Positions 1 to 8,200 of a stretch of 13,913 nt of DNA are shown here, one piece after another. The DNA is from a bacterium (GTDB lineage Bacteria; UBP14; UBA6098; B30-G16): NCBI GenBank assembly GCA_027007865.1, contig JALTEE010000006.1, positions 1 to 13,913 of the forward strand. The letters are read 5' to 3'. Position numbers and translations under genes: made by a program. The notes below the pieces were generated by a model. It searched no databases and was not told the DNA's origin. It was given only the letters and a program-made list of their open reading frames with translations. The first letter of the stretch is position 1. Each line of letters begins with the position of its first letter.

Positions 1-4
1 GAGG

Positions 5-64
5 ATTACCTTCCCCCTTTGGGAGAAGGTGTCCCGCCCTGTCGGGACAGATGAGGGGAAACAG
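5..64. repeat. Intergenic hairpin repeat, family 1, copy 1
   Basis: This 60-base stretch matches 2424-2483 in the same orientation with four differences (positions 14, 36, 55 and 59 of this copy). It contains two adjacent inverted repeats: 8-17 with 21-30 (loop TTT, one mismatch) and a perfect 6-bp stem 31-36 with 43-48. Similarity to the second copy fades after about base 70; the left limit may lie outside the window. It looks like a dispersed palindromic intergenic element. It has no coding content and no transposase. Confidence 0.85.
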
Positions 65-137
65 GAAAATCTATCTACTTCGCGAACCAGACAAACATTG
101 TATTGATAGTTCGAGAGTATCGCCCGACGAAATTGAA

Positions 138-146
138 TATTTTGCA
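138..146 (+). promoter_or_regulatory. TATTTTGCA element upstream of the S41 protease gene (candidate promoter)
   Basis: The nonamer TATTTTGCA ends 34 bases before the chosen ATG at 181. The same nonamer on the minus strand (13680-13688) ends 35 bases before the start of the other transcription unit. It loosely resembles the Bacteroidetes -7 element (TAnnTTTG) but has one base fewer between TA and TTTG, and no TTG was found at the usual -33 spacing. Calling it a promoter is an inference from the shared spacing. Confidence 0.35.
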
Positions 147-167
147 AACCTATTTTGAAAAACAACT

Positions 168-172
168 GGAGG
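168..172 (+). promoter_or_regulatory. Ribosome binding site that fixes the S41 protease start
   Basis: GGAGG lies 8 bases before the ATG at 181, the same spacing as at the two giant minus-strand genes. It supports the internal ATG over the TTG at 103, which would add 26 residues ahead of an otherwise clean signal peptide. Confidence 0.85.
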
Positions 173-180
173 TTTTCAAT

Positions 181-1902
181 ATGAAGCGGCGAATATGGAT
201 ACTGACATCTGCAATTGTTCTTATCGGCATATTTGCGATTGCATTTGCGCAGTTCAATTCTGGCGAAACAAGCATTTACAGCCAGATAAAATTGATGAAC
301 AAGGTTCTCACCGTAATCTATTCGGAATATGTTGACCCGATAGATTATCGCAAACTCATCAAGGGTGCGATAGACGGAATGACGAGCACACTCGACCCGC
401 ACACTGTTTTCTTTACTCCGAAGCAATATGAAGAACTAAGAATCGATACGCGCGGGAGTTTTGGCGGACTTGGAATACAAATTAGCGTTCGCGATAAATG
501 GCTCACGGTAATTTCGCCTATGGAAGGCACACCTGCTTGGCGAGCAGGTCTTCAGGCGGGAGACAAAATCATAAAAATCGATGGTAAATCCACCAAAGGA
601 ATAACAGTAACGCAGGCAGTAACAAAACTCCGCGGCGAACCGGGAAGTAAAGTTACAATAACAATCGACCGCGAAGGCGAACCGAAACCGTTCGATGTCA
701 CAATTACACGGGACATAATCGAAATTAAACCCGTGCCTTTCTACGGACTTACGAAAAACAAGGTGGGATATATCAGGCTTGTAGGCTTTTCATCCGATGC
801 CGGCGATGCGGTAAAAAAAGCACTCGAAGATTTGGAAGCACAGGGAGCGAAAGGCATTATTCTCGATTTACGAGGCAATCCCGGCGGTCTTTTAAACCAG
901 GCGGTTTCGGTAGCGAGCCAATTTCTCGGCAGCGATGCGCTGGTGGTATATACAAAAGGTAGAAATACATTCCAGAGCAGAGAATATTACACCGACGAAG
1001 AAGGCGTCTATCCCAAAGGTTCTTTAATCGTTCTCGTGGACGGCGGAAGCGCATCCGCATCGGAAATCGTATCGGGTGCCATTCAAGACCACGACAGAGG
1101 AATTATTATGGGAACGAAAACATTCGGCAAGGGACTCGTTCAGTCTGTTCGACCTCTCTCCGATGGAACAGCGCTTAAAATCACTACCGCAAAATATTAC
1201 ATCCCCAGCGGAAGATGTATCCAGCGAGAATATTACCTCAAACGAAGAGAAAGCGCCATCATCACAGATACATTAAATTGGAACCCCGACACACTCGACC
1301 CGTGGGACTTTAACCCCGAGCCTGCGGATACAGATACAACAGAAGAAAAACCCGTTTTCTATACCACAGGAGGCAGAAAAGTATATGGCGGTGGCGGTAT
1401 CACTCCCGATGTAGATTATGAACCTCCAAAACTAAATAAATTGGAAATCGAACTCGAGCGAAAAGGGTTGTTCTTTGCATTCGTCGTCCATTACAGCGCC
1501 GAGCATAAAAATGCCATATCTTCTCCCGACTTTGCTGTAACCGATGCGATGCTTCAAGAGTTTCGAAAATTTCTCGAGGGAAAAGACTTCAAATATCAAA
1601 CTCGTGCGGAAGAGATTTTAGACCAGATAGATTCCATCGCAGCGGAAGATAGCCTTTCAGAAGAAACGATGCAGGCACTCGAACAATTCCGAAAACAATT
1701 GCAAAAAGAACAAGAGCGCGAATTCGAGCAAAGCAGAAAATATATTGCTCGAGCAATACGCCGAGAAATTATTTCTAAAAAATGGGGCGAGCAGGAACGA
1801 TATCGCCAAATTGTTTTGGGAGCCGACCCAGAAATTAAAAAGGCGGAAGAAATAATACTCGACCCACAAGAATATTCAGATTATTTGAAATCGAGCAAAT
1901 AA
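181..1902 (+). CDS. Exported carboxy-terminal processing protease (peptidase S41, PDZ domain)
   Basis: A serine protease of the CtpA/Tsp family, expected to cleave periplasmic or envelope proteins from their C-termini. The ATG at 181 follows GGAGG and gives 573 residues with a typical signal peptide or anchor (MKRRIW, then a hydrophobic run to about residue 23, ending AFAQ). A PDZ domain spans about 92-180 (starts GSFGGLGIQ). The protease domain carries SASASEI, with the likely catalytic Ser292, and TFGKG, with Lys317; the 25-residue spacing equals that of the Ser-Lys dyad of E. coli Tsp. Around residues 398-410 is the GRKVYGGGG motif, seen in long S41 proteases of FCB-type bacteria, and a charged helical tail of about 150 residues follows. 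The substrate is unknown. acpS follows after 14 bases, so the two genes are probably co-transcribed. The family call is secure; a precise ctp symbol is not. Confidence 0.95.
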   Translation: MKRRIWILTSAIVLIGIFAIAFAQFNSGETSIYSQIKLMNKVLTVIYSEYVDPIDYRKLIKGAIDGMTSTLDPHTVFFTPKQYEELRIDTRGSFGGLGIQISVRDKWLTVISPMEGTPAWRAGLQAGDKIIKIDGKSTKGITVTQAVTKLRGEPGSKVTITIDREGEPKPFDVTITRDIIEIKPVPFYGLTKNKVGYIRLVGFSSDAGDAVKKALEDLEAQGAKGIILDLRGNPGGLLNQAVSVASQFLGSDALVVYTKGRNTFQSREYYTDEEGVYPKGSLIVLVDGGSASASEIVSGAIQDHDRGIIMGTKTFGKGLVQSVRPLSDGTALKITTAKYYIPSGRCIQREYYLKRRESAIITDTLNWNPDTLDPWDFNPEPADTDTTEEKPVFYTTGGRKVYGGGGITPDVDYEPPKLNKLEIELERKGLFFAFVVHYSAEHKNAISSPDFAVTDAMLQEFRKFLEGKDFKYQTRAEEILDQIDSIAAEDSLSEETMQALEQFRKQLQKEQEREFEQSRKYIARAIRREIISKKWGEQERYRQIVLGADPEIKKAEEIILDPQEYSDYLKSSK

Positions 1903-1916
1903 TTGCAAAACAAAAG

Positions 1917-2294
1917 ATGATTCTCGGCATCGGAATAGATATTATAGAAATACCTCGTATCGAGCGAATAATTTCTGAATATGGCGGGCACTTTATAGAG
2001 CGGGTCTTTTCCGATGAAGAGATAGAATACAGTGCTTCGAAATCTTTTCCTGCAATTCATTTCGCTGCGCGATTCGCTGCGAAAGAAGCATTTTTGAAAT
2101 CACTCGGGACAGGTCTAGCCGACGGAATAAAATGGCGCAGTATTTCGATATCGAACGACAGACATAGCAATCCGAAATTGTTGATTGCAGGGAAGGCAAA
2201 AGAAATTGCGGAAAAAATCGGCGTCAAAAATATCCGCGTTTCTATATCTCACACGAAAGAATACGCAGTTGCGATGGTAATTTTGGAAAATTAA
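1917..2294 (+). CDS. acpS: Holo-[acyl-carrier-protein] synthase
   Basis: Transfers 4'-phosphopantetheine from coenzyme A to the conserved serine of apo-ACP, activating ACP for fatty acid synthesis; a cytoplasmic, Mg-dependent enzyme. At 125 residues it has the usual AcpS length. The N-terminal GIGIDIIEI contains Asp8, and RFAAKEAFLKSLG contains Glu57; both match the metal-binding Asp and Glu of E. coli AcpS. A SISHTKEYAVA segment near the end (His112) is the third conserved block. The ATG at 1917 is the natural start because the conserved GIGID begins at residue 4. No clear Shine-Dalgarno sequence precedes it (only AAAAG), so translation may depend on coupling to the S41 gene, whose stop is 14 bases upstream. 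The next gene is convergent. Confidence 0.96.
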   Translation: MILGIGIDIIEIPRIERIISEYGGHFIERVFSDEEIEYSASKSFPAIHFAARFAAKEAFLKSLGTGLADGIKWRSISISNDRHSNPKLLIAGKAKEIAEKIGVKNIRVSISHTKEYAVAMVILEN

Positions 2295-2396
2295 TTACGA
2301 TGGCGATTTTCACTTTATCTGAACAATGAACCCTGCAAAATAGGTGATTTTTGAGTTCTTTGATATGCGTTTTTATTTACCCCTTCTATCCTCTAA

Positions 2397-2449
2397 CTCC
2401 TTTCTCCCTAAGGAGAAAGGAGAATTACCTTCTCCCTTTGGGAGAAGGT
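2397..2449. terminator. Two strong adjacent stem-loops between convergent genes (possible bidirectional terminator)
   Basis: The first stem pairs 2397-2407 with 2412-2422 (11 bp, perfect, 4-base loop). The second pairs 2427-2436 with 2440-2449 (10 bp, perfect, TTT loop). Each reads as a hairpin on both strands, and they sit between convergent stop codons, as a shared terminator would. Neither is followed by a proper T-run, so the terminator role is an inference; the second stem belongs to the repeat that also occurs at 5-64. Confidence 0.4.
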
Positions 2450-2483
2450 GTCCCACCCTGTCGGGACAGATGAAGGGGAACAG
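2424..2483. repeat. Intergenic hairpin repeat, family 1, copy 2
   Basis: Direct copy of 5-64 with four differences in 60 bases. Its first stem (2427-2436 with 2440-2449) is perfect here, while copy 1 has a mismatch; its second stem is reduced to 5 bp (2450-2454 with 2463-2467). Together the copies flank the S41-acpS unit. Confidence 0.85.
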
Positions 2484-2593
2484 CAAATATCTATCACTAT
2501 GAAACACAATGAGTTAGACATAGAGGTAAAAGTGGTTCTCTTATAACAAGTTAGAATAAATTGCAGGAAACATCAGTATAATAATAATCATTA

Positions 2594-5167
2594 TCACTTG
2601 AATTCGTATCCCCATTGGATATTAAGGTAATAAGTTTTCATATTGGATATTCCGTATTTGGCAAACAGCGGACCGAGCGGTGTTTCGAGACCGATTCCTG
2701 CGCCGCCGCACCATATCGTTTTAGATGCTTCCGGCGGCATATCCTTCGACCACATATTTCCCATCGCTCCGCCTGCGATGAAATACAATCTCTTCATCCG
2801 CTTTCGAAAATTTATTCTCGCATCGATTCCTGCGTTAAAGATATCGTCTCCGAACAATTCGTCTTCGCGAAAACCCCATAATTTTCGCTCTTCACCGATT
2901 TGGAATTTCTCGAAAAACGGCGGTGTTCCTGCGATATGCCCGCCTAATGTCCATTCGTTTATTGTGAGCCAGCCGATTGTTTGATATGCGCCGAACTTCG
3001 CAAAAAACTTCGTGAACGATGTCTGCCCGCCCAAAATATCTTGACTCGTTTCAAATGAAAGCCCGTAAAATGTGCCTTTTGTAGGGAATTGCTTTTTATC
3101 ATACGAATCCACGACAGAGCGCAACCGCAGTTTGTGAACCGTATAATGCTGCACACTTTCGCCGGTGATGGAAGCTACTCTAATTCTTTGTGTTTCGAGT
3201 TCGCCCCAGAATGTTCCGAGTTTTCGCAGTTGATGTCCGAACGCCGCCATAGCACCGTATTGCTCGACCCAATCGCTGCCTGTAATCTCAAAATTGTAGT
3301 AGTGGTCGTATTTTTCGCGGCGATATGCGGCGGAAATTTTCGATGTGAACATCGTTTTCCATATTCTATCGGCATTTAGCGAAACAGATGCGTTTTGTCT
3401 GCGCTCGCCGCCGTATCCTTCGAGCCCGATGCGCAGCACCGTTCCCAAAAAATTATCATCGAATATGCCGATTGCGCCTTCACTGCGGTTTGTCTGGTCG
3501 TATCGCAATCCGAAGCGAACAGCGATATTCGGTTTCTCTTGAATTCGAACGGTGAGTTTTACGCCACCATCTTCGCCGGGAGCGAGGTCGTAGTTGACCC
3601 ATCGAAAAAGCCCCGTGGAATAAAGCGATGCGATTCCTTTCTGGACGCGGTTTTGATTGAAAATGTCGCCGTCGCTCACATTAAAATGACTCGCAAGAAC
3701 CCAATGTCTCGTATGTTCACTACCGAGAAATGAAATATTTTCGATGATACCGGGATTTAATTCCGCAAAGAGCGTGTCATTCACGATATAAATCGTATCC
3801 CACTTGGCGAGGGTAAATCCTTTCGAATGCAGTATTATCGGGATGGAATCGAGATGCGAAATTATCTGCAAGAAGTTCATTTCATCGAAATCGGCTTGCA
3901 GTGAGGATTCGATTGTTCTATCGTCGATTTCACCCATTCCCGATATTTCGACATTGCATATTTGCGGAGAAATTTTTGCGGATATATGCAGCGTTCTCGG
4001 CGAATTTGCCGATACAGAGCAAATAACCTCGCTAAAAAATCCTGTCGCCGAAAGATTTTGTGCGATTGCTGCTATCGAATCCTCAGTATATTCCCCCGGC
4101 AGCGGTTCCGCAAAGGAATCGGGCAAACAGGGCAAAAAATTTTTCACAGAATCCACCGTGATGATTTTTGGCGACTTTTCCTGCAACGATATTCGAATTT
4201 TCGGGAGCGCTTCGATTGCCGCTTTTCGCCCTTTCGATATAATATCCTCCGCATTATCGAAATCTGTCGAGCGTCTGCCGTTAAGTTGCGGCTCTATCCA
4301 TATATCTGCGATGCCCCGTTCCATTTCGATAATATCGCGCTGCATAATCGTAGTCGCCTGTTCTGCCAGTGCACTCGGGTCGGTCAAACTCGCATCGGGA
4401 ATCAACTCTGCTGTAGTGTTTATTGCGATGATTTTGCGGCATCCGAGCTTTCGCGCAACTTCCACAGGAACGGGCATTTTTAATCCGCCGTCCACCGCAA
4501 TATGACCGTTCACAGGGAACGGCTGAAATATAAGCGGCACGCCAATCGATGCTCTCATCGCTTCACCGAGATTTCCGCCGCTCAAAATAACGGCGTCCCC
4601 CGTCGAAATATCCGTAACAACACTGCGAAACGGTATCGGGAGATTGTCGAAATTTTTATCGGCGAGAACGGTTGCAGATGCGGTTAATTCCGAGAGTAAA
4701 TCGAGCAGCCGCTGTGCAGACAAGTATCCCGATGGAATGTAGGGTTTATAATTTTTCATTCGGATTGTGAGAAAATACCGTTCGGCACTCTGACGCTGCG
4801 TGAGAAAAAGCGATGTTCGTTTAGATGCGTCGCTGAGGAAGGCTCCCCAATCGAGCGATGTTGTAAGGCTTTCGAGTTCTGACGGCGAATATCCTGCGGC
4901 ATACAATCCACCGATGACAGCGCCGATGCTCGTTCCGATGACGATATCGGGATGAACACCGATGCTGTCGAGCACTTGCAAAACGCCGATTTGTGCCAGT
5001 CCTCGGGAACCGCCGCCGGAAAACACGAGTGCTACATCGCATTTTTTTAATTCATTGCCACGATGCAGAATTTCATTGCACTGGAGAGGATTTATACGAA
5101 CAACATAGTCGTCGCTCCACAGCAGTGAAAAAATGAATAATATGAAAAAAAAATCTAATTTTCGCAT
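2594..5167 (-). CDS. Patatin-like phospholipase fused to POTRA domains and an outer-membrane beta-barrel
   Basis: Looks like a type Vd (PlpD/FplA-like) autotransporter, or a close relative: a lipid acyl hydrolase joined to its own Omp85-type barrel. An 857-residue protein with an N-terminal signal peptide (MRKLDFFFILFIFSLLWS). The patatin domain, about 43-320, has the oxyanion GGGSRG at 51-56, the nucleophile elbow GTSIG with Ser80, and DGG at 226-228 supplying the catalytic Asp; all catalytic parts are intact. About three POTRA-like units follow (roughly 335-400, 402-470, 472-545), then the barrel from about 548 to the end. LWGFRED near 763-769 fits the barrel motif that is usually (V/I)RG(F/Y) in BamA, with Trp in place of Arg. 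PlpD has one POTRA, so this is an extended form. No Shine-Dalgarno sequence is seen; the 85-base gap upstream leaves open whether it is the last operon gene or has its own promoter. Confidence 0.93.
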   Translation of the reverse strand: MRKLDFFFILFIFSLLWSDDYVVRINPLQCNEILHRGNELKKCDVALVFSGGGSRGLAQIGVLQVLDSIGVHPDIVIGTSIGAVIGGLYAAGYSPSELESLTTSLDWGAFLSDASKRTSLFLTQRQSAERYFLTIRMKNYKPYIPSGYLSAQRLLDLLSELTASATVLADKNFDNLPIPFRSVVTDISTGDAVILSGGNLGEAMRASIGVPLIFQPFPVNGHIAVDGGLKMPVPVEVARKLGCRKIIAINTTAELIPDASLTDPSALAEQATTIMQRDIIEMERGIADIWIEPQLNGRRSTDFDNAEDIISKGRKAAIEALPKIRISLQEKSPKIITVDSVKNFLPCLPDSFAEPLPGEYTEDSIAAIAQNLSATGFFSEVICSVSANSPRTLHISAKISPQICNVEISGMGEIDDRTIESSLQADFDEMNFLQIISHLDSIPIILHSKGFTLAKWDTIYIVNDTLFAELNPGIIENISFLGSEHTRHWVLASHFNVSDGDIFNQNRVQKGIASLYSTGLFRWVNYDLAPGEDGGVKLTVRIQEKPNIAVRFGLRYDQTNRSEGAIGIFDDNFLGTVLRIGLEGYGGERRQNASVSLNADRIWKTMFTSKISAAYRREKYDHYYNFEITGSDWVEQYGAMAAFGHQLRKLGTFWGELETQRIRVASITGESVQHYTVHKLRLRSVVDSYDKKQFPTKGTFYGLSFETSQDILGGQTSFTKFFAKFGAYQTIGWLTINEWTLGGHIAGTPPFFEKFQIGEERKLWGFREDELFGDDIFNAGIDARINFRKRMKRLYFIAGGAMGNMWSKDMPPEASKTIWCGGAGIGLETPLGPLFAKYGISNMKTYYLNIQWGYEFK

Positions 5168-5252
5168 TTCGATTTTAATGGATATTTTTAAAAACTACTT
5201 TTCTATTCGGACTTATCGATAAAAGAAGATGTTTTTCTATTACCAACCACCA
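5168..5252. other. AT-rich gap before the patatin gene
   Basis: 85 bases separate the stop of the Ig-repeat gene (5253) from the patatin ATG (5167, minus strand). The gap is AT-rich and contains the 10-base palindrome TTATCGATAA at 5213-5222. It shows neither a TATTTTGCA element nor a Shine-Dalgarno sequence. It could hold an independent promoter, but nothing decides this. Confidence 0.5.
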
Positions 5253-8200
5253 TTATCTAACAAGCACGACCGTTCCTTCGCACAATACTTCGCCATCCTC
5301 GCTGAAAATTATATACAAATATAATCCCGGCTGCAGCACTTTTCCAGTATTGTCTTTACCATTCCAACTTCGTATGTCGAAATCGGATGGCTGTGATATC
5401 GGGCCGAGTGTTTTTTCCGCTACGAGTTCATTGCGAAGGTCGAAAATACGCAATTTTGCAGATTTTACAAACATTCTGGGATAGTCGAACACGGTATAGT
5501 CGTTCGTTCCGTCGCCGTTCGGAGTGAACGGGTCGGGATGGACGAAACAGGCAATTGTGGGTTCGAACCTCACATTGAACAATGTATCCGTGCAGTTTGG
5601 TTCGCAGGTATCGGGTCTATCGCAAATGTGCAATGTTATGTCAATTGTGTCACCCGGATTCCAGTGAAAATTGTATCGCTGCGGGTATATAGCGCATTCC
5701 CCGCTTGTAGAGTCATCTGACAAAGATGTCAGTATTTCACTCATCGGATAAACTATATCGTCAACTTGAACATAGCAGGAATCTATCAGAATCGGCGATA
5801 TGGCATCGTTGAAAGTGAAAATGAGCGGTGCAAGCATATCTTGAACCCAATCGTTCATCGTCGGTTCGATTAAACTTCCGTTCGGGGGAACAAAATCGGT
5901 GAACATCGTAAATTCCGCCTGATTTTGCAGCGGCGCACCGAGCATATCGTTTGCCGCCAGAAGTTTTATGTGGACTGTGTCCTGCGCACTCCAATAACCC
6001 GCATCGGGCGAGAAAATCAGAAGCGAATCGTCGATGAAAGTCAATTGCGAATCGGCGCAAGTGAATGTATCGCCGTCTATAGACAGCATAATTGTTGTGC
6101 TGTCGATGCCCTGTGTGTCCGAAAGCGAAATCCAGATTTCCTCATCAATGCAGCCCGAAACAATGCTGTCGTAAGGACTGGTAACCACCGAAATCGGTCC
6201 TTGCGAATATATGTAAAATGTGAAACAGGTATCGAGCAAATTATCATCGCAATAGTCTGTCGTATCTGTCGCAGAAATGCAGAATAGGATTGTGTCTCCA
6301 AAATGGAGCGCTTCTGCAAAATCCCAATCTATCGAAACGCAACTGTCATTCACCGATACAATCGGTTCCACATTGCCGCCGTTCACTGTCATACCGATTG
6401 TAGCAGTATCCAATCCGGAAAGTGAATCTAACAGACAAAGCGATATATGGGGGAAATCATCTTCGATAATCGCATCGGGCGCTGGAACAATATTCCAAAC
6501 ATCTGGCGGTGTTAAATCGACCCAAAAACTCCAACACAGCGGCAATTCATCGAAAGTCTGTCCGCAGGTATCCGCAGCATCTGTGAGGCAGACATCGACA
6601 GTATCGCCATCTGTGAAAGTATCAGGCGACAGAGGAGTATAAACAATCAGCGTATCGTCCTGAATGGATATTGTTCCATCGCTGGCATTATGCTCGACAC
6701 CGTTTATTGTCATCACAGCGGAACCCGAATCTACGGAGCGGCAGCAAATTCTTGTGTAGAAAACAACAATGTAGAAATCGACTCCGGCAATGACACCGGA
6801 CAGGTCGCAGGCGTGAATTAGAACCGTGTCCTCGCCGCCGTGAAGATATGGAGAAATATCGAATGTTTTTAGATGATACCAAGGGATAGATTCTGTCGTA
6901 TCTATATAGTTGCCATCGACATACACCGTTGCCTGATTGTCGGCATAAATTGTAATCGATGCGGAATCGGGAGAAACTCCTTCGGGAAGATTTAGAATCA
7001 CTCTGAAATCGACGCATTCGCCGTAGTCGTAATGGTCGTCCCAGAGCCAGTCTGTTCCGTCGAGGATGTGCGTTCCCCAAGCGGAACTCCACACAGATTC
7101 CGCAGATACCCAAGAACTCGAAGAACTGTCGTAATATTCTGTTGTGAGCGGAGAACTGTTCACCCGAAGAGATTCCATTTCGGTAGATGTGCTTTCCTGA
7201 CATAAAACATTCATAACGATTTGCTGGTCTGAGCAGGATGTCCAAGTATTCGGCAGCGGTTCGACTATTTCGGGAATTAGTGGCGTAACATCTATAACTT
7301 CCGCAATCACATAGAGATACACAATCGAATTGCAGGGAACATTCGTATATACGGTGAGCACATCTTCAAAATGTCCCGTTCCTGTCGGATTGAAACTTGA
7401 AATGATAAAACCGGTGCCTCCCGGCGGAGTATATGCAGAATATGCAACACTAAAATTGGCAGAATCGCTGTGGAAAAGCGATGTTATAACCATAGTAGCA
7501 TCGCCTGTATTCGAAATTGAGAAATTTCCCGAAATCGATGTGCCTATAAGAATCGTCCCGAGGTTGAGCGTTTCGGCAGGAACGATGGACATTTCTGGAT
7601 AGACATACCCGTTCCATCCCTGCTGAATTTTTAGCGTTAGCGGTGGCGGATTGCCATCGATTCCAGTAGTCGGGTCTTCCCAGACATCGTCTATATAGAT
7701 AGAATCTGCGAGAACCGCCATCCTGAAACGCGATGAAATGTTTCTGTCAACACTCTCGTTCACAAGCCTGACGGAATCGGGAAAAGCATCAAAAACATAA
7801 TAATTTGCATCTGGGTAATCCCTTGTGCAGCAATTGATTATGTGCATACCGAGTATTCCGTCGAGGTATCCCCACGCTTCTGTGAGATTGTTCGAGCCAC
7901 CCTGCATACGAATAGCAGAATGTTCGGGAAAGATGTAATGTATATTAAAACCTCTGCTCTGTGTTCCGCCTGTGAGTCCCGCAGAATCCGTGCATAATGC
8001 GCACCAATGTTCGTTCATTAAAAAATAAGTTACTCCCCAAGGACCATCTGCGATAGGCGTGCCCGAATACCAGCAACTGCTATAAAAACCGGCGGTATAA
8101 GTATGTCTGAGTTCCGATGAAACCGACCAGATTGTTTTGGATAAATTGTTATAAAGTGAAAAACTGAGCATATTAAATCCATATAAATATACACCCGTGC

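Larger units (their letters stand above)
2295..2593. other. Convergent intergenic region with hairpin tandem
   Basis: This gap lies between the stop of acpS and the stop of the minus-strand patatin gene. It holds the 12-mer CCTGCAAAATAG at 2332-2343 (also at 13678-13689), three stem-loops between 2397 and 2467, the second copy of repeat family 1, and an AT-rich stretch before 2594. A 15-codon open frame at 2499-2546 has no ribosome binding site and is not called. No convincing gene was seen. Confidence 0.8.

Noticed and set aside
103..180. Longer N-terminus for the S41 protease
   Set aside because: The frame opens at a TTG with no ribosome binding site and puts 26 polar residues before a typical signal peptide; GGAGG precedes the ATG at 181.
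2499..2546. 15-codon open frame in the convergent gap
   Set aside because: No ribosome binding site, no recognisable product and too short to support from one sequence.
3804..4505. 233-codon plus-strand open frame opposite the patatin gene
   Set aside because: It is antisense to a well-supported gene, has no recognisable domain, and its serine- and isoleucine-rich composition is that of a shadow frame.
5213..5222. Palindrome TTATCGATAA as a terminator of the Ig-repeat gene
   Set aside because: The palindrome has no loop, does not extend further and has no adjacent T-run in the right position, so it does not look like a terminator.
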